The position numbers were made by a program, and so were the translations under genes. This document shows, piece after piece, positions 55,811-64,000 of a stretch of 64,000 bases of DNA. This DNA is from JAJPKK01 sp963844635 (GTDB taxonomy: Bacteria; Pseudomonadota; Alphaproteobacteria; Rhizobiales; Xanthobacteraceae), in assembly GCA_963844635.1 (NCBI GenBank), contig CAWJPD010000003.1, forward strand, positions 310,001 to 374,000, written 5' to 3'. Numbering within the stretch: the stretch's first letter is position 1; each line of letters opens with the position of its first letter. Below the pieces are notes generated by a model. It searched no databases. It was given only the letters and a program-made list of their open reading frames with translations, and was not told the DNA's origin.

Positions 55811-56749
55811 TCAAGCGTTCGAGTCGGCCAGTTTCACACCCATCCGCCCGGCGAGGTCTTGCACGAATTGCCAGGCGACGCGGCCCGAACGCGCTCCTCG
55901 CGTGGTCGCCCATTCGAGCGCCTCGCGACGCAGCGTTTCGGCGTCCAGGGGAATGCGATGATGCGCCACATAACCTGCGACCATGTCGAGAAACTCCTGC
56001 TGGCTGCAGCGATGGAAGCCGAGCCACAGGCCGAACCGATCCGAAAGCGAGACCTTCTCCTCAACCGCTTCGCCCGGATTGATCGCGCTGCCCCGCTCGT
56101 TCTCGACCATGTCGCGCGCAAGAAGATGCCGCCGGTTCGACGTCGCGTAAAGAATGACATTGTCCGGGCGGCCCTCGATGCCGCCTTCGAGCACGGCTTT
56201 CAGAGACTTGTAGGAAGTGTCCTCGGCATCGAAAGAGAGATCGTCGCAGAACACCAGAAAACGATGTGGCCTCGGCCGTAACAATGCCATCAGGTCAGGC
56301 AGGCTTTCGATGTCCTCGCGATGTATTTCGATGAGCTTCAGCGCGTCCTCGGCGGCGAGACCCATATTTACGGCGGCATGAGCGGCCTTGACCAGCGACG
56401 ACTTGCCCATTCCGCGGGCCCCCCAGAGCAGGGCATTGTTGGCCGGCAAGCCGCGCGCGAACCGTTCGGAGTTCTCGACCAGAATATCCCGAAGCCGGTC
56501 GATCCCCTTAAGGAGGGACATCTCGACGCGGTTAACCCGGGGAACCGGCGCCAGAACGTGGCCAAGAGGGTGCCAGGCGAACGCGTCGGCGACGGCGAAA
56601 TCGGTCGGCTTCGGCGGCGGTGGGGCGAGCCGGTCGAGTGCGTCGGCAATGCGTGTGAGCGCCTCGCCCCAATCGGCCGCAGCCGCCCCGGAGGGCGTTG
56701 CGTCGCGCCGCGGCTCGGAAGCGGAGATCGGGTGGGAAGGTTTCTGCAC
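55811..56749 (-). CDS. DUF815 AAA-type ATPase
   Basis: 312 residues. The N-terminal 60 residues are Ala/Pro-rich. The P-loop is GARGMGKSSLVKAAHAAV, Walker B is FLVFCDDLSFD, and the Arg/sensor part is ILYATSNRRHLLAR. C-terminal lid: SDRFGLWLGFHRCSQQEFLD. The family is widespread in alphaproteobacteria, often near yajC/secDF as here, and has no established role. Intact. Divergent from yajC. Confidence 0.9.
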   Translation of the reverse strand: MQKPSHPISASEPRRDATPSGAAAADWGEALTRIADALDRLAPPPPKPTDFAVADAFAWHPLGHVLAPVPRVNRVEMSLLKGIDRLRDILVENSERFARGLPANNALLWGARGMGKSSLVKAAHAAVNMGLAAEDALKLIEIHREDIESLPDLMALLRPRPHRFLVFCDDLSFDAEDTSYKSLKAVLEGGIEGRPDNVILYATSNRRHLLARDMVENERGSAINPGEAVEEKVSLSDRFGLWLGFHRCSQQEFLDMVAGYVAHHRIPLDAETLRREALEWATTRGARSGRVAWQFVQDLAGRMGVKLADSNA

Positions 56750-57294
56750 GGGCTCGTTCGTGGTTTTCGCTATAATTGGAGGTCAGTAAGTCAGTGCGTG
56801 CCCACCCCCTCACCCTCGGACGCGCCCGCGATGGCGTGCGCTTCCTCTTCCCTCTCCCTTCCCGGCAAAGCTTTGAGATTGACCTGCCCGGCCCAGGCGG
56901 GAGGGCGAGGGGGTCGGAGGGCCGCAGGCCCGACCGAGTGAGGGGGAGGGATCACGTGATGGATCATTCCTTCTGTCATTCTGGGTACGAGTTCGGCGGC
57001 CGAGGCGGCGAGGGCGGACGAATGCAAGTGCCTTAGCCGGGCACAGCGAGGGCGGCAAGCGCGCTTCCCGACCCGCCGGCGCCTTACCGCGTTATTGTCG
57101 CGGGACAAACCCGGACAAACCCGGCCAAGGACTTGCGATCTCGCGCTGCCGCGACAGGTGGCTTGCTGCGACGACGGGTATCGGAACCGTGGGCAGTTGG
57201 CAGCGGGCCGCGCGTTGCAATCGGGCTGCTGGCCGGTATAGTCCGCGCCACTTGAGCGGTCCCGGCATCGGCACGGGCCACGGAGAACTGCGAC
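56750..57294. promoter_or_regulatory. Divergent region DUF815/yajC with intergenic repeat
   Basis: 545 bp. Left part (56805-56955) is an R3-like inverted repeat (CCCCTCACCCTCGG ... CCGAGTGAGGGGGAGGG). The right part has a short direct repeat ACAAACCCGG twice (about 57103-57123). Both promoters must be here; none is obvious. Confidence 0.4.
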
Positions 57295-57636
57295 ATGATA
57301 ACACCCGCCTTTGCGCAAGGCGTGGGCGCCAGCCCGGACTGGATATATCAGCTTCTGCCATTTCTGCTTATATTCGTGATCATGTATTTCCTGATCCTGC
57401 GGCCCCAGCAGAGGCGGGCCAAGCAGCACCAGGACATGGTGAAGAACCTGCGGCGGGGAGACACCGTGATCACGTCGGGCGGCATGGTGGGAAAGGTCAC
57501 CAAGGTCGTGGATGACGAGCAGGTCGAGATGGAGATCGCCGACGGCGTGCGGGTCCGGCAGGTCAAAAGCATGGTCGCCGATGTTCGCGCCCGAGGCGAG
57601 CCGTTGAAGGACGACGAAAAAGGCGCGGTCGGCTGA
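57295..57636 (+). CDS. yajC: Sec translocase accessory subunit YajC
   Basis: 113 residues, one membrane helix (about 18-38, LLPFLLIFVIMYFLILRPQQ) and the cytoplasmic segment RGDTVITSGGMVGKVTKVVD. Works with SecD/SecF in the holo-translocon. ATG 57295 with GGAG upstream. secD follows 26 bp later. Confidence 0.96.
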   Translation: MITPAFAQGVGASPDWIYQLLPFLLIFVIMYFLILRPQQRRAKQHQDMVKNLRRGDTVITSGGMVGKVTKVVDDEQVEMEIADGVRVRQVKSMVADVRARGEPLKDDEKGAVG

Positions 57637-57662
57637 GGCTGCCTGCGGATCGAGGTGCGCTG

Positions 57663-59270
57663 ATGCTCTATTTTTCCCGGGGAAAGGCGGCGGCCATTTT
57701 GGTGACCGCGCTTATCGTGTGCGCCTTCACGGTGCCAAATTTCTTCCCGGAGCACGTGGTCAAGACATGGCCGGGCTGGGCGCAGCGCCGGCTCGTGCTT
57801 GGCCTCGATCTGCAAGGCGGCTCACAGATCCTCCTCGAAGTCGACCAGAACGATATCAAGAAGCAGCGCCTCGACGCGCTACGCGATGAAGTGAGGCGCG
57901 CGCTGCGCGACGCGCGGATCACCTGGCTCAACGCGCCGATCGTTCGCGGCAACAGTGTTGAGGTGAGGTTGCGTGAAGGCAACGAATTTACGGCCGGTCT
58001 CGCCAAAGTGCGCGACCTTTCGCAGCCGCTGAGCGGCGTATTGCAGGGCAACGGTCAGCGCACGCTTGAAGTGACCGACGCGGGGGGCGGCTTGATCCGA
58101 GTGTCCCCGACGGACGCCGCCGTGATCGAACGTGCGCGGCAGACGGTGGATCAATCGATACCCATTATCGAAAAACGCATCAACGAACTCGGGCTGGTCG
58201 AGCCGACCATCCAGCGCGAGGGCACCGACCGCATCCTCGTCCAGGTGCCCGGCCTCGGCGACCCACGGCGGCTCCTGGAAATCCTTGGCCGCACGGCCAA
58301 ACTGGAATTCCGCATGGTCGACAATTCGATGTCGCCCGAGGATGCGCTGCAAGGCCGAGCCCCGCCGGATTCCGATGTGCTTTACGAGACCGAAAACGGC
58401 CAGCGAGTGCCGATCCTGATCTACAAACAGGCTCTTGTCGGAGGTTCGGACCTGATCGACGCCCAGGCTTCGTTCGATCAGCGCACCAGCGAACCGGTGG
58501 TGAACTTCCGGTTCAACATCAGCGGCGCGCGCAAATTCGCCACGGCGACGCAGGAGAATGTCGGCCGACGTTTCGCCATCGTCCTCGACAATGAGGTGAT
58601 CTCCGCGCCCGTCATTCGCGAGCCGATCGTGGGCGGTTCGGGCCAGATTTCCGGCAATTTCACCGTGGAATCCGCGAACAATCTCGCAATCTTGCTGCGT
58701 GCCGGGGCACTGCCGGCCAAGCTGACGCCGATCGAGCAGCGGGTCGTCGGACCGGGCCTTGGCCTCGATTCGATCCGGGCGGGCGAACAGGCTTCGATTG
58801 CCGGCGCCATCCTCGTCGTCGTCTTCATGCTGGCGACCTACGCCCTGTTCGGACTTTTTGCCAACGTCGCCGTTGCCGTGAACGTCACGATGATCCTCGG
58901 GGTCCTTTCGTTTCTCGGTGCGACCCTGACGCTGCCCGGCATTGCCGGCATCGTGCTTACGGTCGGCATCGCGGTGGACTCCAACGTGCTGATCTATGAG
59001 CGCATCCGCGAGGAGGTGCGCAGCGGGCGCACCCCGATCTCCGCGATCGACGCCGGGTTCACCCGCGCGCTCGCCACCATCCTCGACTCCAACATCACCA
59101 CCTTCATCGCTGCGGCGGTCCTGTTCTTCATCGGCACCGGCCCGGTTCGTGGCTTCGCGGTGACGCTTGGCGTCGGCATCATCACCACCTTGTTCACCGC
59201 CTTCACCCTCACGCGTCTGATCATGGCGGGGTGGGTGCGCCAGGTGCACCCGAAGGTGGTGCCGATCTAG
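57663..59270 (+). CDS. secD: Protein translocase subunit SecD
   Basis: RND-superfamily membrane protein that uses the proton gradient to pull preproteins out of SecYEG. 535 residues, intact. TM1 is near the N-terminus, followed by GLDLQGGSQILLEVD and the periplasmic P1 head. The C-terminal TM bundle has LTVGIAVDSNVLIYERIREE, with the conserved Asp in TM4. The stop codon TAG (59268-59270) is the first triplet of repeat cassette 9, which separates secD from secF. Confidence 0.97.
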   Translation: MLYFSRGKAAAILVTALIVCAFTVPNFFPEHVVKTWPGWAQRRLVLGLDLQGGSQILLEVDQNDIKKQRLDALRDEVRRALRDARITWLNAPIVRGNSVEVRLREGNEFTAGLAKVRDLSQPLSGVLQGNGQRTLEVTDAGGGLIRVSPTDAAVIERARQTVDQSIPIIEKRINELGLVEPTIQREGTDRILVQVPGLGDPRRLLEILGRTAKLEFRMVDNSMSPEDALQGRAPPDSDVLYETENGQRVPILIYKQALVGGSDLIDAQASFDQRTSEPVVNFRFNISGARKFATATQENVGRRFAIVLDNEVISAPVIREPIVGGSGQISGNFTVESANNLAILLRAGALPAKLTPIEQRVVGPGLGLDSIRAGEQASIAGAILVVVFMLATYALFGLFANVAVAVNVTMILGVLSFLGATLTLPGIAGIVLTVGIAVDSNVLIYERIREEVRSGRTPISAIDAGFTRALATILDSNITTFIAAAVLFFIGTGPVRGFAVTLGVGIITTLFTAFTLTRLIMAGWVRQVHPKVVPI

Positions 59271-59413
59271 AGCGGGATGCGTTCAGATTGAAGCGCCTCC
59301 CGCTCGATTATGTTCTGCGCACCCGTCGCGGACTGCGCTCGACGACGGATGCGTGTTGATTTTACGCATGATCTTGTCCGAAAAGTCTGCAACTTTAAGG
59401 GATCATGCGCTAG
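59268..59413. repeat. Hairpin cassette copy 9 (long form)
   Basis: Opposite orientation to copy 8: CTAGAGCGGGATGCGTTCAG, CTCCCGCTCGAT, extra hairpin (CACCCGTCGCGG ... CGACGGATGCGTG), TTGATTTTACGCATGATC, the core GAAAAGTCTGCAACTTT, ending GATCATGCGCTAG. It interrupts the secD-secF operon. Confidence 0.88.
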
Positions 59414-59595
59414 ACGACCGATCGGAGATCAAGCAGGTGTGTCCCGTAGGTTGGGTTGAACTTTTGGGAAACTCATTCCCATCGCGGCCTCTGATGGGTT
59501 TCGCGGCGCGCAACCCATCCTGCAGGTCCGCAATGTAATTCGAACTTTGGAACGCCGAACAAGACAGCGGCGTCAAGCCTAAAAAGAGAGATCCC

Positions 59596-60606
59596 GTGGC
59601 CCTTCCCCTGCTCCGCATCGTTCCGGATGAGACCAAGTTCGATTTTATCCGCTTCCGGCGCTTCAGCTTTCCAATCTCGGCCCTGCTGTCGATCATCGCC
59701 ATCACGTTGTACTTCACGCACGGGCTGAATTTCGGCATCGATTTCGTCGGCGGCACCTTGATGGAGGTGCAGTCGAAGGCCGGGACCATCGACACTGGAA
59801 AGATGCGCTCGACGCTCTCCGAGCTCGGTCTCGGCGAAGTGCAGCTCCAGGAATATGGCGGACCGGATAATGTGCTGATCCGGCTCGTGCAGCAGCCCGG
59901 CGGCGAGGCGGCGCAGCAGGCGGCGGTGGTCAAGGTGCAGAACGCGCTTGGCGATGGCGTCGATTACCGACGCATCGAGGTGGTCGGACCGCGCGTGTCC
60001 GGCGAACTGTTGTATCGCGGCATCATGGGCATTTTCGTCGCCATCGTCGCGATCCTGCTCTATCTCTGGTTCCGGTTCGAATGGCAGTTCGCGCTTGGCG
60101 CCATGATCGCCAACGTGCACGATATCGTGCTGACGCTTGGGTTCATGTCGATCACGCAGATCGATTTCGACCTGACCAGCATCGCGGCGCTCCTCACCAT
60201 TCTCGGTTATTCGCTGAACGACACCGTGGTCATTTACGATCGTATCCGCGAGATGTTGCGCCGCTACAAGAAAATGCCGATGCCCGAGCTGCTGAACGTC
60301 TCGATCAATGCTACCTTGTCGCGCTCGGTCATCACCCACGTGACGGTGCTTCTCGCCTTGTTGGCATTGTTGCTGTTCGGCGGCCAGTCGATCCATTCCT
60401 TCACCGCGACAATGATGTTCGGCGCCGCGCTCGTCGGCACCTATACGTCGGTGTTCATCGCCTCTCCGATCCTGATCTATCTCGGCGTCGGTGAGGGGCG
60501 GCAATATGCGCCGGATGCTCCGGAGGAAGCGCCGGCGTCGGTCGCGGCTGCGGCCTCCCCGCCGCCCGCACGCGCGCCCGTCGCTGCTGCGCGGGTGCGC
60601 CGCTAA
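59596..60606 (+). CDS. secF: Protein translocase subunit SecF
   Basis: 336 residues, GTG start at 59596 behind AGAGAG. TM1 (FPISALLSIIAITLYFTHGL), then NFGIDFVGGTLMEVQ, and TM4 with SLNDTVVIYDRIREMLRRYK. A Pro/Ala-rich tail of 30 residues follows the last helix. Partner of SecD. It lies 325 bp from secD because of the inserted cassette, so it probably has its own translation signals on the same transcript. Confidence 0.97.
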   Translation: MALPLLRIVPDETKFDFIRFRRFSFPISALLSIIAITLYFTHGLNFGIDFVGGTLMEVQSKAGTIDTGKMRSTLSELGLGEVQLQEYGGPDNVLIRLVQQPGGEAAQQAAVVKVQNALGDGVDYRRIEVVGPRVSGELLYRGIMGIFVAIVAILLYLWFRFEWQFALGAMIANVHDIVLTLGFMSITQIDFDLTSIAALLTILGYSLNDTVVIYDRIREMLRRYKKMPMPELLNVSINATLSRSVITHVTVLLALLALLLFGGQSIHSFTATMMFGAALVGTYTSVFIASPILIYLGVGEGRQYAPDAPEEAPASVAAAASPPPARAPVAAARVRR

Positions 60607-60623
60607 AGCAGGTTGCGGGTCCT

Positions 60624-60995
60624 GTGGACGGCCGCCATCTGCCGCATCCCGCGATCATCGAAGCGTATGGCAAGGGCGGTTTTCGCTTCGCCGGAATGTC
60701 GCATCGCGGCTCGCTGCTGTGCCTGCCGACTGGCATATGGCCGGTCGCGGCGAACTCCGTGGAAGGCATTGACATCTCCGTGCTGGCGCCGGCCTTCGCG
60801 CCCGGCACCGCGATCGATCATCTCCTGGTAGGCACTGGAAACAAACTGGGACCGCTGCCGCAGGCGCTCAGAGAGGCATTTCGTGGACATCATGTCGCGC
60901 TCGAGGCGATGACCACCGGGGCCGCGATCCGCACCTACAATATCCTGCTCGACGAGCGGCGCCGCGTCGGCGCACTGCTGATTGCGGTTCCTTAG
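60624..60995 (+). CDS. Mth938-like domain protein (NDUFAF3-like)
   Basis: 123 residues from a GTG at 60624, 17 bp after secF. Mth938/DUF498 fold: the segment IIEAYGKGGFRFAGMSHRGS and the conserved TTGAAIRTYNILLDERRRVG near the end. Members lie after secF in many alphaproteobacteria and have been linked to complex I assembly in mitochondria (NDUFAF3); bacterial role unclear. Stop TAG belongs to repeat cassette 10. Confidence 0.9.
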   Translation: MDGRHLPHPAIIEAYGKGGFRFAGMSHRGSLLCLPTGIWPVAANSVEGIDISVLAPAFAPGTAIDHLLVGTGNKLGPLPQALREAFRGHHVALEAMTTGAAIRTYNILLDERRRVGALLIAVP

Positions 60996-61138
60996 CGCGT
61001 GATGCCGTAAGGTTGCAGACTCTGCGGACGAACATCATGGGCAAAATCAACACGCATCCGTCGTCGAGCGCTGTCCGCGACGGGTGCGCAAAAAGAGACC
61101 GAGCCGGAGGCGATTCAACCTGAACGCATCCCGCGCCA
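60993..61138. repeat. Hairpin cassette copy 10 (long form)
   Basis: TAGCGCGTGATGCCGTAAGG, core with TTGCAGACT, extra hairpin CGCATCCGTCG ... CGACGGGTGCG, GAGCCGGAGGCGATTCAA, GAACGCATCCCGCGCC. It begins with the stop codon TAG of the Mth938-like gene. Confidence 0.85.
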
Positions 61139-61181
61139 GGCGGGATAAGCTTAACGCAACCGCACTGGCGTGCTTTGCCGC

Positions 61182-62549
61182 TCACGTCCTCGGCTTGAGC
61201 CGAAACGGGGCGGGATGATCGGGCTGCGTCGTCACGACCCCAACCGGCAGGACCGGCTGGTCGTCCGCCAAGCTGATTTCGAAGGCTTGCAACAGCATGG
61301 CGAGCACGAGAGCAGCCTCGGTTAACGCGAACTGGGCGCCGACGCAGACCCGCGGTCCGGTGCCGAAAGGCAGATAAGCATAACGGTGCGCGGGCTGACC
61401 GATGACGAAGCGCGACGGGTTGAACGCGTCGGCCTCCTCCCAGAGTTTCACGTGCCGGTGCAGGATCCAGGGAGAAATCATGACGATGGCGCCCTGCGGG
61501 ATCACGATGCCCTCGGTTTCGTCTCGTTCCCGAGCCCTGCGCACGATGGCATGTGCCGGCGGGTAGAGGCGAAGCGCCTCGTTCACCACGGCACGGGTAT
61601 AGTTCAGCTTTGGTACCGCGTTCATAGCCATTGCCGGGGTGAAATCGAGTCCGCGTACCTCTTCGGCAACCCGGTCCTGCTCGGCCGGGGCAGACGCCAG
61701 CAAATAAAGCGACCAGAACAGCGTCAGCGCCGTGGTTTCGTGACCGGCCACGATCATGGTTGAAACCTGGTCCCGCAATTGCTCGCGCGAAAAGGCGGCC
61801 CCCGTCTCTGGATCGCGCGCGGCACGCAGCATGTCGAACAAGTCGCGCGGATTGTCGCCTTCGCCGTCCTCGCGACGCTGGTCGATGACCGCATCCATCA
61901 GCGCCAACCACCGTTTCCGGAACCGGCGGCGCGCGAGATCGCGAAAGGTGACGAAATCGGGCGGCAGCATCAGATCGAAAAAGTGCGGGCGGGCGAGGCC
62001 GAACACGAATTGCGCGATCAGCGCCCGGAGTGCGGCGCCATGACCGCGCATCTCGAGCGAGAACATCGAGCGCCCGGCGATTTCGAGTGCCAGGAAATGC
62101 ATGGCCGCAAGCATGTCGACCGGACCGGTTGCGGCGGCAAGATGCGCGATGCTGTCGCGTGCGGCCGCGGCGATGTGGACGGCCAGCACCGGCATGACGC
62201 GGGGCGCCAGAGCGGGCGCGATGGTGCGGCGCTGATGCTGCCACTCCTCGCCTTCGCTGAGCAGCAGTCCGCGGCCGATGAGCGGGCGCAGGATGCGAAT
62301 GCTTGCGGCGGACCGCGTGTAGTTGGAGACGTTCTCGACCAGAACCCGGTGGATGCCCTGTGGCCCGTTCAGCAGGAACCGCTTTCGGTGCAGGAACGAG
62401 CCGCTGACCAGGTCTTTCTCATAGGCCTCCTTGGGCCATATGCTGAGCGAGTTGCGGCGCAGCGTGGAAAAGAACTGGAATACGCCCAAGCTTTGCGGGG
62501 GAATGTGCGGGCGAGGCGGGGTGAAGAGCGGTGGCTGATGCAGGTTCAT
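61182..62549 (-). CDS. Cytochrome P450
   Basis: Haem-thiolate monooxygenase of 455 residues from the ATG at 62549. I-helix AGHETTALTLFWSLY (with the acid/Thr pair for O2 activation), ExxR (NEALRLYPPAHAI), and the haem loop FGTGPRVCVGAQFALTEA with the Cys ligand. Soluble, no membrane anchor. It resembles CYP families of actinobacterial and rhizobial fatty-acid or terpenoid hydroxylases. No redox partner gene nearby. The frame extends to 62924 but only through repeat sequence. Confidence 0.92.
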   Translation of the reverse strand: MNLHQPPLFTPPRPHIPPQSLGVFQFFSTLRRNSLSIWPKEAYEKDLVSGSFLHRKRFLLNGPQGIHRVLVENVSNYTRSAASIRILRPLIGRGLLLSEGEEWQHQRRTIAPALAPRVMPVLAVHIAAAARDSIAHLAAATGPVDMLAAMHFLALEIAGRSMFSLEMRGHGAALRALIAQFVFGLARPHFFDLMLPPDFVTFRDLARRRFRKRWLALMDAVIDQRREDGEGDNPRDLFDMLRAARDPETGAAFSREQLRDQVSTMIVAGHETTALTLFWSLYLLASAPAEQDRVAEEVRGLDFTPAMAMNAVPKLNYTRAVVNEALRLYPPAHAIVRRARERDETEGIVIPQGAIVMISPWILHRHVKLWEEADAFNPSRFVIGQPAHRYAYLPFGTGPRVCVGAQFALTEAALVLAMLLQAFEISLADDQPVLPVGVVTTQPDHPAPFRLKPRT

Positions 62550-62623
62550 CGCTATCGCATCAATGCTGCGGGATCGCGGAACGAATATAGCGATCCGTCC
62601 ATTTGGTCGCCAACCGGCCACCC

Positions 62624-62763
62624 GAGCGGGATGGGTTCGGCTCGAATCGCTTTTCCGCTCGATACTCTTTCGCATCCGTCGCGGACTGCGCTCGAGAACG
62701 GATGCGCCGTGATTTTGCGCGTGATGTTTTCCGCGAAGTCTGCGACTTTCGGGCTCATGCGCT
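62624..62763. repeat. Hairpin cassette copy 11 (long form)
   Basis: GAGCGGGATGGGTTCGGCTC, extra hairpin (CGCATCCGTCGCGG ... ACGGATGCG), TGATTTTGCGCGTGATG, the core GAAGTCTGCGACTTTCGGGC, ending TCATGCGCTGA. It lies between the divergent P450 and DUF2188-like genes, close to the ribosome site of the latter. Confidence 0.85.
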
Positions 62764-62777
62764 GACAGGAGCCAGGA

Positions 62778-63017
62778 ATGACAAAGATCACCTATGAGAT
62801 CGTCGAGCATGACGGCGGTTGGGCCTATCGCCTCGACGGCGTCTACTCGGAAACATTTCCCAGTCACGATGAGGCGCGCAGCGCCGCCCGGCACGCGGCA
62901 CAGGAACAAGTCCTTCCGGGACAAACGACGTACATCTCATACGAAGATTCGCACGGCCGCTGGCACCAGGAACTGGCGTCAGGTGAGGACCGGCCGGAAG
63001 TCGATGTCGAGGGCTAA
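62778..63017 (+). CDS. DUF2188-like small protein
   Basis: 79 residues from the ATG at 62778 (GGAGCCAGGA upstream). YEIVEHDGGWAYRLDGVYSE and the following FPSHDEARSAARHAAQEQ are typical of DUF2188: a short beta-hairpin plus helix. The C-terminal part has ISYEDSHGRWHQELASG. Cytoplasmic; function unknown. Confidence 0.8.
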   Translation: MTKITYEIVEHDGGWAYRLDGVYSETFPSHDEARSAARHAAQEQVLPGQTTYISYEDSHGRWHQELASGEDRPEVDVEG

Positions 63018-63119
63018 TCACAAACGGTCAGCACCGCGGCACATTCGACTGGCGGGATGCTGACCACGCAGCCTGTGCCAGCCCCTTGAAGGACCGCAAA
63101 GTCAACCGGCTCCAGCTCT

Positions 63120-64000
63120 TTACCCGTTTGCGACATAGGGGTTGACCATTTTGGCGGGGTCGACGATTCGGTCGAAATCGTCCGCGCTGACATATCCGAG
63201 CGCGAGCGCCGCCTCCTTGAGCGTCAAGTCATGGTTGGAGGCATAATGGGCGATGCGCGAGGCCTTGTCGTAGCCGATCACAGGCGCGAGTGCGGTAACG
63301 AGCATCAGGGAGCGCTCGACATAATCGCGAATGCGTTTGCGGTCCGGCTGCGCGCCTTCGATCAAGAACTTGCGGAAATTGGCACAGGCATCGGCCGTCG
63401 TCGTGATCGAACGCATGACGTTGTAGATCATCAGCGGCTTGTAGACATTCATTTCGAGATAGCCGCCGGCGCCCCCGAATCCGACGGCGACGTCGTTCGC
63501 CATGACCTGTACGGCCACCATGGTCAAGGCCTCGGCCTGGGTGGGATTGACCTTGCCCGGCATGATCGAGGAGCCGGGTTCGTTTTCCGGCAGCGCCAGT
63601 TCGGCAAAGCCCGCCCGCGGACCACACGCCATCAGCCGGATATCGTTGCCGATCTTGTAAAGCGAGACTGCGAGCGTGCGCAGGGTGCCCGAAAGTTGCA
63701 CAAGTCCGTCGTGCGCGCCCTGCACCGCGAATTTGTTCGGCGCGCTGACAAAGGGCAGCCCAGTGAGGCGCGCGATTTCGGCCGTCGCCGCGGCGCCGAA
63801 TCCCGGCGCCGCATTGATTCCAGTGCCGACCGCCGTGCCGCCGAGCGCCAGCGGATAGACGCCCTTGAGCGCATCGGCGAGCCGCGCAAGGTCGTCGTCG
63901 AGCATCGCCGCGTAGCCGGACCATTCCTGGCCAAGTGTCAGCGGGGTGGCGTCCTGCAGGTGGGTCCGACCGATCTTGACGATGTCGCCCCATTCCGCGG
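63120..64000 (-). CDS. fumC: Fumarate hydratase class II, C-terminal part (runs off the window)
   Basis: Interconverts fumarate and malate in the TCA cycle. The frame is open from the window end down to 63120 (about 293 codons). It contains KIGRTHLQDATPLTLGQE, GTGINAAPGFG, LVQLSGTLRTLAVSLYKI, and the superfamily signature GSSIMPGKVNPTQ with the catalytic Ser. The end is KMVNPYVANG. The N-terminal third lies beyond base 64000. Confidence 0.95.
   Translation of the reverse strand, partial: AEWGDIVKIGRTHLQDATPLTLGQEWSGYAAMLDDDLARLADALKGVYPLALGGTAVGTGINAAPGFGAAATAEIARLTGLPFVSAPNKFAVQGAHDGLVQLSGTLRTLAVSLYKIGNDIRLMACGPRAGFAELALPENEPGSSIMPGKVNPTQAEALTMVAVQVMANDVAVGFGGAGGYLEMNVYKPLMIYNVMRSITTTADACANFRKFLIEGAQPDRKRIRDYVERSLMLVTALAPVIGYDKASRIAHYASNHDLTLKEAALALGYVSADDFDRIVDPAKMVNPYVANG

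Noticed and set aside
57879..59249. 456-codon frame on the - strand opposite secD
   Set aside because: Mirror of secD codon usage; no start signal or domain.

Overview
The window is 64 kb of GC-rich chromosomal DNA from an alphaproteobacterium. The gene complement (PopZ next to valS, rph/hrcA/grpE, yajC-secD-secF, DUF815 ATPase, CzcA-type efflux, Mth938-like protein, class II fumarase) and the style of the dispersed intergenic repeats fit the Hyphomicrobiales, near Nitrobacteraceae/Xanthobacteraceae. The species cannot be fixed from the sequence alone. Both ends cut genes: valS at the left (only its N-terminal 169 codons are present) and fumC at the right (only its C-terminal part).

Layout. 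0-8 kb: valS', popZ, a large AsmA/YhdP-like envelope gene, a Bcp peroxiredoxin and an M23 envelope peptidase. 7.9-13 kb: an amidase, an amidohydrolase, an MBL-fold hydrolase translationally coupled to a 3-hydroxyisobutyrate-dehydrogenase-like oxidoreductase. 13-26 kb: a signalling and efflux region with a histidine kinase divergent from a LuxR-type response regulator, a paralogous regulator without its phospho-acceptor Asp, and two heavy-metal-type RND pumps (one wrecked by six frameshifts) with one membrane fusion protein. 26-32 kb: rph, hrcA, grpE, a Uma2 remnant and an RlmD-type rRNA methyltransferase. 32-42 kb: SleB-type hydrolase, a Tyr/dual-specificity phosphatase and an HD hydrolase coupled to fliP and fliO, then divergent flgB-flgC-fliE-fliQ-fliR-flhB. 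42-46 kb: TonB-like protein, esterase, PsiF-like and unknown secreted proteins. 45-51 kb: a copper operon on the minus strand, read csoR, small lipoprotein, TolC-like lipoprotein, multicopper oxidase, CusF-like, copC, copD. 51-53 kb: a decarboxylase-like gene and a complete IS5-family element. 53-64 kb: B12/radical SAM protein, DUF815 ATPase, yajC-secD-secF, Mth938-like protein, cytochrome P450, a DUF2188-like protein and fumC'.

Two features run through the whole window. First, a hairpin cassette of about 100-150 bp occurs eleven times plus one degenerate copy, always between genes. Its terminal CTAG/TAG forms the stop codon of at least five genes. An additional third hairpin is present only in the five copies beyond 46 kb. 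Second, at least nine otherwise well-conserved genes carry single-base frameshifts, mostly +1. The nucleotide lengths of these genes, taken modulo 3, agree with the indels found by reading the frames. This is either real decay or uncorrected sequence error, and it limits what can be said about function for those genes.

Functionally, the copper operon exports and oxidises copper in the periplasm under a CsoR repressor with a clear palindromic operator. The efflux region looks like a duplicated regulator-pump module of which only one pump is still close to intact. The flagellar genes form a divergent pair of operons for the rod and the export gate.
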